In this document: piece after piece, positions 36,404-45,632 of the stretch
Layout: the number at the start of each line of letters is the position of its first letter
Position numbering within the stretch: position 1 is the stretch's first letter
From: Lachnospiraceae bacterium V9D3004
Lineage (GTDB): Bacteria > Bacillota > Clostridia > Lachnospirales > Lachnospiraceae
Direction: 5' to 3'
Assembly (NCBI GenBank): GCA_000621985.1
Contig: JHWW01000002.1
Location: forward strand, 62,001-126,000
DNA: 64,000 bases
The notes under the pieces: generated by a model
The model's input: the letters and a program-made list of their open reading frames with translations, nothing else
What the model was told of the DNA's origin: nothing
Databases searched by the model: none
Made by a program: the position numbers and the translations under genes

Positions 36404-37792
36404 ATGAAACGGATACTTGTAGTAGACGATGAAGATATGAATCTTATGAGCACCAAATTTATCTTAAGTAAAACGGGGTATGAAGTGGAAACTGCGGATT
36501 CCGGTGCGAAGGGGATCGAACTGCTCAAAGAAAGTAAGTTTGATCTGCTCCTTCTTGATGTTGAGATGCCCGAAATGAACGGTATTGAGACACTTAGGAT
36601 AATAAGATCGATACCTGCTATCGCTGATATAAAAGTATCTTTTCTTACAGCTTCAAGTTCCCAGGAGCATCTTGCGGAAGCAGTACATCTCGGCGCAAAA
36701 GAATTCATTAAGAAGCCCTGTATGCCTGATGAACTGATCAAGACTATTGAGAAGACATATGAAGAAAGAAATGATCTTGTTATGCTTGTGGTTGATGACG
36801 AGCCGCTTAATCTTGAGCTGCTTCGGATGACATTTGAATCAAGCTATCATGTTGAATGCGCGTCTTCCGGAAAGGAGGCTGTGGCATTTGTAAAGAATAA
36901 TATTCCCGATATTATAATTCTTGATCTTAATATGCCGTTCATGGACGGTAATGAAACATATGAAACAATTAAAAAGATAGATGGTTGTTCCAATATACCC
37001 GTTGTATTCCTTACCGCTTATGATGATGAGGAAACGGAGATTGAATTATTCAGAGCGGGAGCCATGGAATTCATAAGTAAGCCTTTCATTCCCGAGATAA
37101 TGAAAGAAAGGATAAGAAGACTGATAGAACTGACCAATCTGCGTAATGTGCTGCATGAAGAAGTGCTCCGTAAGACCAATGATCTTGTTAACAGCAACAG
37201 GAAGATCAAAAAACTATCGGAACAGATCATACAGGCTCTCACAAGCGCGATAGATGAGAAAGATACCTATACCAACGGTCACTCAAACAGGGTTGCAGCT
37301 TACGCAAAAGAGATCGCTGTAAGGATGGGTAAGTCCGAAGAAGAAGTAAATGACATATTCTATGCCGCAATGCTTCATGATGTCGGTAAGATCGGAATAG
37401 ACAATGTGATAATAAATAAACCCGGAAAGCTAACGGCTGAAGAATATGATGAGATAAAGCAGCATCCCGTAAAAGGCTCGACAATATTGAAGCAGATATC
37501 CGAGCTTCCGAGTCTTCCTTGCGGCGCAAGATGGCATCATGAGAGATATGACGGTGCCGGTTATCCGGACGGCCTTAAGGGAGAAGATATTCCCGAGATA
37601 GCAAGGATCATATGCGTTGCCGACTGTTATGATGCCATGAGTTCAAACCGCAGCTACCGTAAAGCGCTGCCGCAGGAGGTTGTGAGATCGGAGATAGAGA
37701 ATGGAATGGGAACACAGTTCGATCCGGACATCGCCGCGATAATGCTTAAGATGATCGATGAGGATAAGAATTATGTTATGAGAGAAAAATGA
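36404..37792 (+). CDS. Response regulator: REC-REC-HD-GYP
   Basis: 462 residues. Two receivers in tandem with phospho-acceptors D52 (LLLLDVEMPEMNG) and D174 (IIILDLNMPFMDG). A short coiled linker leads to an HD-GYP domain with MLHDVGKIGID (H325-D326) and HHERYDGAGYPDGLKG. It should hydrolyse c-di-GMP when phosphorylated. GAGGGAGA precedes the ATG at 36404, 19 bases after the kinase stop, so kinase H201/D499/H664 and these receivers form a plausible phosphorelay. Two receivers would allow input from a second kinase. Confidence 0.92.
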   Translation: MKRILVVDDEDMNLMSTKFILSKTGYEVETADSGAKGIELLKESKFDLLLLDVEMPEMNGIETLRIIRSIPAIADIKVSFLTASSSQEHLAEAVHLGAKEFIKKPCMPDELIKTIEKTYEERNDLVMLVVDDEPLNLELLRMTFESSYHVECASSGKEAVAFVKNNIPDIIILDLNMPFMDGNETYETIKKIDGCSNIPVVFLTAYDDEETEIELFRAGAMEFISKPFIPEIMKERIRRLIELTNLRNVLHEEVLRKTNDLVNSNRKIKKLSEQIIQALTSAIDEKDTYTNGHSNRVAAYAKEIAVRMGKSEEEVNDIFYAAMLHDVGKIGIDNVIINKPGKLTAEEYDEIKQHPVKGSTILKQISELPSLPCGARWHHERYDGAGYPDGLKGEDIPEIARIICVADCYDAMSSNRSYRKALPQEVVRSEIENGMGTQFDPDIAAIMLKMIDEDKNYVMREK

Positions 37793-37827
37793 TCAATAAA
37801 TATGTTATGATATGTATATCGATAATG

Positions 37828-37858
37828 TTGACAGTGAAATACAAAAAAAAGATATAAT
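37828..37858 (+). promoter_or_regulatory. Promoter of the secreted protein gene
   Basis: TTGACA (37828-37833) and TATAAT (37853-37858) with a 19-base spacer. The spacing is longer than ideal, but both boxes are perfect. Confidence 0.65.
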
Positions 37859-37890
37859 TATATTACATATATTAAAGGAGGCATTAAACA

Positions 37891-39789
37891 ATGAAGAGTA
37901 TTAAAAAGTTACTGGCAGTTTTGTTGGTATGCGCACTTGCGATACCTGTGTATACGTCAACAGTGAATGCGGCATCACTGGCTGATGTGAAGCTTCCGTT
38001 CACTTTGGAGGCTCCGAAGTACACAGCTCTGAAATGGTTGGAAGGTCATGATTCGGCCACTACCATGCAGTTCACTTATTCCATGAATGAAAGTATGATC
38101 GCATATCTTCAGTCGGGAGATCTCGGAACCAAGGCAGATAAGTTAAAAGAAGCAGGATACAATCCCGATACCGATGCAGTCTGGTTTAGTGCACAGGTAG
38201 ACTGGGCGATAGACGATCCGACTAACGGTTGGCATTATAATAAATATTGGGATGGTTCCGACGGTAAATATGAACCGGGAAAAGATGAGAATTTGCGTAA
38301 CAAGCTTGGTGATTGGGATACTTTCCTGACTTTGTTCGGTGCCCAGACAACCAATGAGGCATGGATATTCAGAGGTATCATGGGAATGGAGTATAGCGAT
38401 AAGGACGATCCCAATTATAGTGCATCGTGGTATGGAAGTGATGATAATCCGGGGCTTAAGAACCAGCTTAAGGAAGGTCAGTATGAGATCAGGACCAATT
38501 CTGAAGGTGAACAGTATCTGGCTATTGATTATACACAACATACCGTATATACAAGGATGCGTTATTATGCTACAGTCCAAAAATATAACTCAGTGACCGA
38601 TACTACGGATGAGTTCTATGTATTTTCCGACTGGTCACCCGTAGCAGCATACGGTAAGGATGCACAGCCTGCAGATATTACGTCGGCAAGTCTTCCTGTA
38701 CCTGCAACTTCGGGTCTTACCGTTACAACAGAGTCGTTCAATGATAATCCTGTGATATCATACAATCTTGCAGTGCCGGATTCACTTGCCAAGCTTCAGA
38801 CTGAAGCAGTTGCACTCGGCGGTGTGATATTCATTCAGGTTCAGGGCCGTATTCAGGGTCATACTGCATGGATAGAGCTTCAGGGCGACAGGGATCTTAA
38901 GACAGGAGTTCTTAAGTCTGATCTTGTTAGTATAGCGGATGCCCAGTACGGAGCTGTCAATGGAGATAACAATATTGAGATAAGAATGAGATACTGGTGC
39001 AGCTTATACAACAAGTACGGTAGTTATGATCATGATGCATATTCCGAGTGGACTGTTCCGCAGTTGATCACCGCAAAGCTTAAAGTGGCCGGGGCAGCAG
39101 CTCCGTCAGATACGGGAACAGGTTCAACTGTTGTTAACGAACCTGCCATCAAGTCGCTTGACGGCGGTGCGTCATATAACCAGGTTAAGCAGTTCGTTAC
39201 CGGACTTAAGACCGATAACGATCCTAAGGGTTCAACATTCTCATTCCTGTTTGGAAGACAGAAGAAGGCTACGAAGAATGCGATAACCATCACATGGCTC
39301 AAGCCTAAGAATGCTTCATATTATGTTATCTACGGCAACAAATGCGGCAAGAAGAATCATTATGCTCAGATAACAAGCGTAAAGGGTAATTCATATACTC
39401 AAAAGTCACTTGCCAAGGGAACATATTATAAGTATCTCGTTGCGGCATTTGACAAGAACGACAAGTTACTCGGGGTATCGAATACGATCCATATTACTAC
39501 AGACGGAGGCAAGTATACCAACTTCAAGAAAGTTACGACAGCAGCAAAGAAGAACAAAGTTACTCTTGATAAGAAGACCAAGACTTTCAAGCTGAAAGCA
39601 AAGGCGATACTTGCATCTGCAAAGCAGGGCGTTGATGTACATCGTCCGCTCAGATATGAGACTAGCAACAAGAAGGTTGCAACAGTTGATAAGTCCGGTA
39701 AGATCAAGGCTGTTAAGAAAGGAAACTGCTTCATATATGCATATGCTCAGAACGGAGCATATTGCAAGGTTAAGGTAACGGTTAAGTAA
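37891..39789 (+). CDS. Secreted protein with fibronectin-like and Big_2-like domains
   Basis: 632 residues. A clear signal peptide (Lys-rich start, hydrophobic core to about 22, cleavage near VNAAS). The first 400 residues are Trp- and Tyr-rich and beta in character, with no family I recognise. A fibronectin type III-like segment follows (about 450-530, with AITITWLKPKNASYYVIYG), and the end is a Big_2-like domain (about 560-632, with YETSNKKVATVDKSGKIKAV). There is no LPxTG motif or transmembrane anchor, so it is released or held non-covalently. AAAGGAGG precedes the ATG. Likely an extracellular binding or adhesion protein. Confidence 0.75.
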   Translation: MKSIKKLLAVLLVCALAIPVYTSTVNAASLADVKLPFTLEAPKYTALKWLEGHDSATTMQFTYSMNESMIAYLQSGDLGTKADKLKEAGYNPDTDAVWFSAQVDWAIDDPTNGWHYNKYWDGSDGKYEPGKDENLRNKLGDWDTFLTLFGAQTTNEAWIFRGIMGMEYSDKDDPNYSASWYGSDDNPGLKNQLKEGQYEIRTNSEGEQYLAIDYTQHTVYTRMRYYATVQKYNSVTDTTDEFYVFSDWSPVAAYGKDAQPADITSASLPVPATSGLTVTTESFNDNPVISYNLAVPDSLAKLQTEAVALGGVIFIQVQGRIQGHTAWIELQGDRDLKTGVLKSDLVSIADAQYGAVNGDNNIEIRMRYWCSLYNKYGSYDHDAYSEWTVPQLITAKLKVAGAAAPSDTGTGSTVVNEPAIKSLDGGASYNQVKQFVTGLKTDNDPKGSTFSFLFGRQKKATKNAITITWLKPKNASYYVIYGNKCGKKNHYAQITSVKGNSYTQKSLAKGTYYKYLVAAFDKNDKLLGVSNTIHITTDGGKYTNFKKVTTAAKKNKVTLDKKTKTFKLKAKAILASAKQGVDVHRPLRYETSNKKVATVDKSGKIKAVKKGNCFIYAYAQNGAYCKVKVTVK

Positions 39790-39819
39790 AGAAAGTAACA
39801 TTAAAGTTAAACATTATAC

Positions 39820-39847
39820 TTGACATAATACACCTATATGCTATAAT
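39820..39847 (+). promoter_or_regulatory. Promoter of the acp-acc-fab operon
   Basis: TTGACA (39820-39825), a 16-base spacer and TATAAT (39842-39847). The roughly 140-base leader contains an inverted repeat TTCAC-ATTAA-GTGAA (39878-39892), a possible operator. A second TATAAT at 39961-39966 has only a poor -35. No classical FapR site is visible. Confidence 0.75.
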
Positions 39848-39992
39848 TTGCTTGAATTATATTCCCATATGTTGTTATTCACATTAAGTGAAAGACATAT
39901 TGATTGTTGTATTTTACAGGAATCAGGTGGGATGTGATTCAAGCATCTTATATGTTATACTATAATTGAGAGATTAAAAGGAGAATGGGAAA

Positions 39993-40223
39993 ATGACATT
40001 TGAAGAGGTAAAAGAGGTAATCGTTGATACTATCAGTTGTGATGAGTCACTTGTAACTTTGGAGGCAGATCTTGCAGACGATATCGGAATTGATTCACTT
40101 GATGCAGTAGAGCTTGGTATGGCACTTGAGGAGAAGTTCGGAATCAAGATCCCTGATGAGGAACTTGCCAATTTCAAGACAGTTAAGGATATAGTTGAAT
40201 ATATCGACAAAATTAATGAGTAA
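39993..40223 (+). CDS. acpP: Acyl carrier protein
   Basis: 76 residues, acidic, with the DSLDAVEL motif; Ser35 carries phosphopantetheine. It holds the growing acyl chain in type II fatty acid synthesis. AAAGGAGA precedes the start at 39993. It is first in an operon running to fabK and would be the partner of FabH and FabK encoded in it. Confidence 0.96.
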   Translation: MTFEEVKEVIVDTISCDESLVTLEADLADDIGIDSLDAVELGMALEEKFGIKIPDEELANFKTVKDIVEYIDKINE

Positions 40224-40260
40224 TGTATAGAAAATATACATTTGATCTATAGGTGATAAT

Positions 40261-40728
40261 ATGAATATTGATGATATATATCGTATCATGGATAAGTTCG
40301 AGAGCAGCAGTATTAATGAATTCGAACTTGAAATGGATGATGTAAGTATCAGTCTTAAGAAGGGTGTCGTAAGCGGTATGCCGGCAGGAATGAACTGTAT
40401 GCCGCCGATGCCTGTTGCTGGGATGCCTGTAATGCCTGGAATGAATATGAGTGTTAACGAAGAAACGGATAAAGAAGCCGCTGAGGTTAACGAGGGAAAA
40501 GTCATCAAAGCACCGCTTGTCGGAACATTTTACGTAGCACCGTCGGAAGATTCCGATCCGTATGTAAAACCGGGAGACAGCGTCAAAAAAGGTGATATTA
40601 TAGGCATTATCGAGGCAATGAAGCTGATGAATGAGATTGAGGCTTCCGAAGAAGGAATTGTGGAAAGCATAGAAGTAAATAACGGCAACATGGTCGAATA
40701 CGGCCAGGTGCTGATCAAATTAAAGTAA
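40261..40728 (+). CDS. accB: Biotin carboxyl carrier protein of acetyl-CoA carboxylase
   Basis: 155 residues. The N-terminal helical part is followed by a linker rich in Met, Pro and Gly (about 40-65) and a biotinyl domain with EAMKLMNE; Lys121 is the biotin site. It carries biotin between AccC and the AccDA carboxyltransferase. AGGTGAT precedes the ATG at 40261. In many Firmicutes fabZ lies between accB and accC; here accC follows directly after 16 bases. Confidence 0.96.
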   Translation: MNIDDIYRIMDKFESSSINEFELEMDDVSISLKKGVVSGMPAGMNCMPPMPVAGMPVMPGMNMSVNEETDKEAAEVNEGKVIKAPLVGTFYVAPSEDSDPYVKPGDSVKKGDIIGIIEAMKLMNEIEASEEGIVESIEVNNGNMVEYGQVLIKLK

Positions 40729-40744
40729 TCGGGATGGAATTATT

Positions 40745-42094
40745 ATGTTGAAAAGAGTATTGGTGGCTAATCGCGGAGAGATAGCACTGAGGATCATCAG
40801 AAGTCTTAGGGAGATGGACGTCGAGACTGTGCTTGTCTATTCTGAACCGGATAAGAACTCGCTACCGGTAATAACAGCTAATTACGCTGTATGTATAGGT
40901 CCCAAAGAACCAGTCAACAGTTATCTTAATGAGAATGCTATTATTGAGACTGCCATACATTACGGATGTGAAGCAATACATCCGGGGTATGGCTTCTTAT
41001 CTGAAAATGCGGAATTTGCAAAAAAATGTGAAGAAAATAATATCATTTTCATCGGGCCTTCGCATGAAGTGATCGCCATGATGGGTAACAAACAGGCTGC
41101 AAGAAAACTAATGATCGAGAATAACGTGCCGGTAGTGCCGGGATCCGAAGATGTGCTTGAAAGTGTTGAGGAAGCATATGAATGTGCGGAGAAGATAGGC
41201 TATCCTGTGCTGATCAAAGCATCAAGCGGCGGCGGCGGTAAAGGAATGAGGCGCGTTTATGGAAGGGATGAACTTGAGAAGGCATATCTGACCGCAAAAT
41301 CAGAGGCAAAAGCTGCCTTCGGAGATGATTCCGTATATATGGAAAAACTCATTATCAATCCGAGGCATATAGAGCTTCAGGTATTGGCGGATCATTACGG
41401 AAACGTTATATCGCTTGGCGAGAGAAACTGTTCAATACAGAAGAATAATCAGAAGCTTCTTGAAGAGGCTCCTGCTTTTGGCGTGTCAGAAGCTACTGTT
41501 AAGAAGCTTAACGATACGGCAATACTTGCGGCTAAGGCAGCAGGTTACAACAGTGTCGGAACAGTTGAATTTGTTATGGATGATGATGAGAATTATTATT
41601 TTATTGAAATGAATACAAGAATCCAGGTTGAACATCCCGTAACGGAGATGGTGACAGGGATAGACCTTGTAAGATGGCAGATAAGAGTAGCTGCCGGAAT
41701 GAAACTTGCAATGGATAAGGCCGAAGTAAAAGGACACAGTATAGAGTGCAGGATCAATGCACTTACATCAGGTGTGATAACTAATCTTCATATACCTTCG
41801 GGATATGGTGTCAGAGTTGAGACACATCTGTTTACCGGATATGAGATAACACCGTTTTATGATCCGATGATCGCAAAAGTAATTGTATACGGAGATACAA
41901 GACTTGAAGCAGTGAGAAGACTGCGCAGGGTTCTTGAAGAACTTGTGATCGAGGGTGTCAAGACCAATGAGGAATTCATGCATATTCTGACATATCAGAA
42001 GGATTTCATAAGAGGATATTATGATACATCATTTTATCAGAAAAATGAGAAGAATATTAATCAGCTTATAAAGGTAGGTAAACATGGAGCTTAA
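40745..42094 (+). CDS. accC: Biotin carboxylase
   Basis: 449 residues, normal for the family. ATP-grasp motifs: ASSGGGGKGMRRV for nucleotide binding and EMNTRIQVEHPVTEMVTG for catalysis, and the N-terminal MLKRVLVANRGEIALRIIR. It carboxylates biotin on AccB with bicarbonate and ATP. The 3' end overlaps accD by 11 bases. Confidence 0.97.
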   Translation: MLKRVLVANRGEIALRIIRSLREMDVETVLVYSEPDKNSLPVITANYAVCIGPKEPVNSYLNENAIIETAIHYGCEAIHPGYGFLSENAEFAKKCEENNIIFIGPSHEVIAMMGNKQAARKLMIENNVPVVPGSEDVLESVEEAYECAEKIGYPVLIKASSGGGGKGMRRVYGRDELEKAYLTAKSEAKAAFGDDSVYMEKLIINPRHIELQVLADHYGNVISLGERNCSIQKNNQKLLEEAPAFGVSEATVKKLNDTAILAAKAAGYNSVGTVEFVMDDDENYYFIEMNTRIQVEHPVTEMVTGIDLVRWQIRVAAGMKLAMDKAEVKGHSIECRINALTSGVITNLHIPSGYGVRVETHLFTGYEITPFYDPMIAKVIVYGDTRLEAVRRLRRVLEELVIEGVKTNEEFMHILTYQKDFIRGYYDTSFYQKNEKNINQLIKVGKHGA

Positions 42095-42935
42095 GGATAT
42101 ATTCACTCTGCGAAAGAATCAGTGGGGTAATATTAAGAATATCGGAAATAAAAGCGATTCGGAAGTTGAATGTCCCGATTGCGGTGAAGTTATCGATACG
42201 GATATCATTAAAGGCAACTATATGGTATGCCCAAATTGTAAGCATTATTATACAATGAGTACAAGGCGAAGGATCAATTCCATCGTGGATTCAGACAGTT
42301 TCAGGGAATTATATTCCGATATAGTCAGTTATGATCCGTTAAAATTTCCAAATTATAAGAACAAATTAAAAGAGCTTAACAGCGGAAAAAAACGTGACAG
42401 AGAAGCTGTTGTCACCGGAACGGCATGTATCGCCGGAATACCTGTGTGCATAGGTGTTATGGACTCAAGATTCCTTATGGGAAGCATGGGGTATGCCGTA
42501 GGTGAGAAGATAGTAAGACTTGCAGAAAAAGCTTCGTCTTCTGATATGCCGCTTATATTATTTGCGGCAAGCGGAGGCGCCAGGATGCAGGAGGGAATGT
42601 TCTCCCTTATGCAGATGTCAAGAACAACTGCTGCAATCGAAAAGTTCAAAGCTCAGGGCGGATTATATATATCATATCTTACGCATCCCACAACAGGCGG
42701 TGTAAGCGCAAGTTTTGCTTTTCTTGGAGACATCATCATTGCCGAACCGAAGTCGCTTATATGTTTTGCGGGTCCGAGGGTGATAGAACAGACTATAGGA
42801 CAAAAGCTTCCTGAAGGTTTCCAGAGAGCCGAGTATCTGCTTGAACACGGAATGATCGATATGATAGTTGACAGACGCGATTCAAGAAAAATGCTTGAAA
42901 AAATATTAAGAGTGCATGGATGTGGTAAGAAATGA
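42084..42935 (+). CDS. accD: Acetyl-CoA carboxylase carboxyltransferase subunit beta
   Basis: 283 residues. An N-terminal zinc ribbon (CPDCGE and CPNCKH) is followed by a crotonase-type carboxyltransferase domain with FAASGGARMQEG and HPTTGGVSASFA. With AccA it transfers the carboxyl group from biotin to acetyl-CoA, making malonyl-CoA. It overlaps accC upstream and accA downstream (ATGA), which favours equal synthesis of the two subunits. Confidence 0.96.
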   Translation: MELKDIFTLRKNQWGNIKNIGNKSDSEVECPDCGEVIDTDIIKGNYMVCPNCKHYYTMSTRRRINSIVDSDSFRELYSDIVSYDPLKFPNYKNKLKELNSGKKRDREAVVTGTACIAGIPVCIGVMDSRFLMGSMGYAVGEKIVRLAEKASSSDMPLILFAASGGARMQEGMFSLMQMSRTTAAIEKFKAQGGLYISYLTHPTTGGVSASFAFLGDIIIAEPKSLICFAGPRVIEQTIGQKLPEGFQRAEYLLEHGMIDMIVDRRDSRKMLEKILRVHGCGKK

Positions 42936-43723
42936 AAAAGAAAAAATCAGCTTATGACAGCGTGTGTCTGGCAAGAGATAAGAACAGACCGGGCATATAT
43001 GATTATATAGATAATCTGTTCACTGATTTTATAGAGCTACGCGGTGACAGGGTATACGGTGACGATAAGAGTATGATAGGCGGCATCGCATTATTTCATA
43101 AAAAACCGGTTACGATAATCGGACACCGCAAGGGAAGAAATACCGAAGAGAATATTGAATACAACTTCGGAATGGCATCACCGTGGGGATACAGAAAAGG
43201 AATAAGACTTATGGAACAGGCTGAGAGATTCGGAAGACCTGTCATAACATTTATAGATACACCGGGAGCATATCCGGGGCTTGAAGCAGAGGCAAACGGT
43301 CAGGCTGTTGCGATCGCAGAGAGTATTGCATGTATGTCAAGACTTAAAGTGCCGACGATCGCGATAATAACCGGTGAGGGCTGCAGCGGCGGTGCGCTCG
43401 CCATTGCAACGGCAGACAGAGTATGTTGTCTTGAGAATTCAATATATACCATATTGTCGCCGGAAGGATTTGCTGCCATATTATGGAAAGATGCAAAGCG
43501 TGCCGATGAAGCAAGTGAACTTATGGGACTTACGGCATCGGAGCTTCATGCTCATGGAATTATTGATGACGTGATAAAAGAAGGCGACGGTTTGTATGAC
43601 AGACTTGACAGATATATCCGTAAGGAACTGTCTGTATTATGCAGGTATAAGCCTGACAGACTGATCGAGAAGCGATATGAAAAATATAAAGCTATGACGA
43701 CAGCAGAAAGGACGATCGAATAA
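42932..43723 (+). CDS. accA: Acetyl-CoA carboxylase carboxyltransferase subunit alpha
   Basis: 263 residues, short compared with the roughly 315 of E. coli AccA but usual for Firmicutes. Motifs FIDTPGAYPGLEAEANGQ, ITGEGCSGGALAIATAD and ILSPEGFAAILWKD are those of the alpha subunit. It pairs with AccD. Start and stop overlap both neighbours by one to four bases. Confidence 0.95.
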   Translation: MKKKKSAYDSVCLARDKNRPGIYDYIDNLFTDFIELRGDRVYGDDKSMIGGIALFHKKPVTIIGHRKGRNTEENIEYNFGMASPWGYRKGIRLMEQAERFGRPVITFIDTPGAYPGLEAEANGQAVAIAESIACMSRLKVPTIAIITGEGCSGGALAIATADRVCCLENSIYTILSPEGFAAILWKDAKRADEASELMGLTASELHAHGIIDDVIKEGDGLYDRLDRYIRKELSVLCRYKPDRLIEKRYEKYKAMTTAERTIE

Positions 43724-44664
43724 TGAACGGAGTAACAATATTATCAACGGGAACTGCACTTCCGAAAAGATGTGTTACCAATGATGAATTATCAAAGACG
43801 GTTGATACGAGTGATGAATGGATAAGGCAAAGAAGCGGAATAGGTTGCAGATATATGTGTGGTGAGAATGAGAATACATATACGATGGCGATTGAAGCCG
43901 GCAGGAAGGCAATAGAAAAAGCCGGTATCAATAAAGAGGATATCGCCCTGGTCGCGATCACAACATCTTCATCCGATTATCTGTTCCCTATGAATGCCAG
44001 TATGGTTCAGGCAGGTCTCGGACTTAACGAAGAGATAATGTCATTTGACCTTACGGCAGCCTGCAGTGGTCTTATATACGCTATTGAGCTTGCCAGAGGT
44101 TATCTTACGATGAACAACAAAAAATATGCACTTATCATCGGTTCGGAACACCTGACCAGAATAACCGATTATACCGACAGAAGCACATGTATCCTATTCG
44201 GTGATGCAGGCGGAGCAATAATCGTCGGACTCAACGAAGGAGCCGCTTATGCCAACAAGCAGTGGACAAGAGGCAATTTTGACGTATTATGGTGTGCCGG
44301 TGCAAGCGGTAACGGACAGAAGATCCACATGGACGGAAAAGAAGTGTTCAAATTTGCCGTAGGTGCGATGGATCAGGGCATCCGTGAGGCGCTCGAAGCC
44401 AGCGGACAGACTCTTGATGACGTAAAATATATCATATGCCATCAGGCAAATCTTCGAATAATCGATCACGTTAAGAAGAGATATAAAGGATATGAAGATA
44501 AGTTCTTCAGTAATATCGAAAGATATGCAAATACCTCAACGGCAAGTATCCCGATCGTTCTTGAAGAGTTGTTTGATAAGGGCGAGCTTAACAAGGGAGA
44601 CAAGATCATACTTGTAGGATTTGGCGCAGGACTTGTGTGGGGATCGGCGTTTATAGAGTTATAG
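43723..44664 (+). CDS. fabH: Beta-ketoacyl-ACP synthase III
   Basis: 313 residues. The triad is visible: Cys114 in LTAACSGLIYA, His in ICHQANLRI and Asn in RYANTSTASIP. It condenses an acyl-CoA primer with malonyl-ACP to start chain synthesis. The ATG at 43723 overlaps the accA stop (TAATG). Acyl primer preference cannot be told from sequence by eye. Confidence 0.96.
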   Translation: MNGVTILSTGTALPKRCVTNDELSKTVDTSDEWIRQRSGIGCRYMCGENENTYTMAIEAGRKAIEKAGINKEDIALVAITTSSSDYLFPMNASMVQAGLGLNEEIMSFDLTAACSGLIYAIELARGYLTMNNKKYALIIGSEHLTRITDYTDRSTCILFGDAGGAIIVGLNEGAAYANKQWTRGNFDVLWCAGASGNGQKIHMDGKEVFKFAVGAMDQGIREALEASGQTLDDVKYIICHQANLRIIDHVKKRYKGYEDKFFSNIERYANTSTASIPIVLEELFDKGELNKGDKIILVGFGAGLVWGSAFIEL

Positions 44665-44696
44665 AAAAAAATCGTTTAAAAAAGGAGCAGATCATT

Positions 44697-45632
44697 ATGA
44701 TGTTAAATGAGATTCTTGGTACTAAATATCCGATAATCCAGGGTGGAATGGCAAATATCGCAACAGGTGAATTTGCTGCTGCGGCTAGTAACGCCGGAGC
44801 TCTCGGACTGATCGGAATAGGTGGAATGAATGTAGATATGTTGCGTGACAATATCCGTATATGCAAGGAGAAGACAGATAAGCCTTTCGGCGTCAATCTT
44901 ATGCTCATGCATCCGGAGATTGATGATATGGTAGCGGTAGTGCTTGAGAGCGACGTTAAGTTCGTTACGACAGGTGCCGGACTTCCAAGCAAATATATGC
45001 CTGATTTCAAGAAAAAAGGAATAAAGGTAATGCCGGTAGTTGCTAACGTAACATTTGCTAAGAAGATGGAAGACTTAGGTGCAGATCTTATAATCGCAGA
45101 AGGAACCGAGAGCGGCGGACATGTAGGAGAGATGTCAACAATGGCACTTGTACCGCAGGTTGTTGATGCAGTTAATATTCCGGTAGTTGCAGCGGGAGGA
45201 ATCGCAGATTCAAGACAGTTAGTTGCTGCTTACGCACTTGGTGCGATCGGTGTTCAGATAGGAACATGTCTTCTTACATCGGTTGAATGTCCCATCCATG
45301 AGAATTACAAGAATGCTGTTATCAAGGCAAAGGATTCAGATACTGTAGTAACAGGAAGAATTGCCGGTACCCCGGTACGTATCCTTAAGAATAAGATGAC
45401 AAGAGAGTATATCCGTCTTGAAAAGCAGGGCGCAGATGTTATGGAGCTTGAAAAATATACTCTCGGAGCCTTAAGAAGAGCAGTATTCGATGGAGATATC
45501 GCAACAGGCTCCGTTATGGCAGGTCAGGTTGCCGGAATGGCTAAGGAGATCAGACCTATGGAAGATATCCTTAAAGATATGTATGAAGGTACCGCAAAGG
45601 TGCTTGAAGACGTGAAGAGTAAGCTCGGGTGA
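44697..45632 (+). CDS. fabK: Enoyl-ACP reductase II (FMN-dependent)
   Basis: 311 residues. A nitronate monooxygenase/FabK-type TIM barrel: PIIQGGMANIATGEFAAAAS at the N-terminus, IAEGTESGGHVGE, and VVAAGGIADSRQ with the flavin phosphate site. It reduces the enoyl-ACP double bond and gives the triclosan-resistant route typical of Clostridia. AAAGGAG lies before two adjacent ATGs (44697, 44700). Earlier in-frame starts would lie inside fabH. It is the last gene of the operon; its stop abuts the stop of the convergent lipoprotein gene with no base between. Confidence 0.95.
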   Translation: MMLNEILGTKYPIIQGGMANIATGEFAAAASNAGALGLIGIGGMNVDMLRDNIRICKEKTDKPFGVNLMLMHPEIDDMVAVVLESDVKFVTTGAGLPSKYMPDFKKKGIKVMPVVANVTFAKKMEDLGADLIIAEGTESGGHVGEMSTMALVPQVVDAVNIPVVAAGGIADSRQLVAAYALGAIGVQIGTCLLTSVECPIHENYKNAVIKAKDSDTVVTGRIAGTPVRILKNKMTREYIRLEKQGADVMELEKYTLGALRRAVFDGDIATGSVMAGQVAGMAKEIRPMEDILKDMYEGTAKVLEDVKSKLG

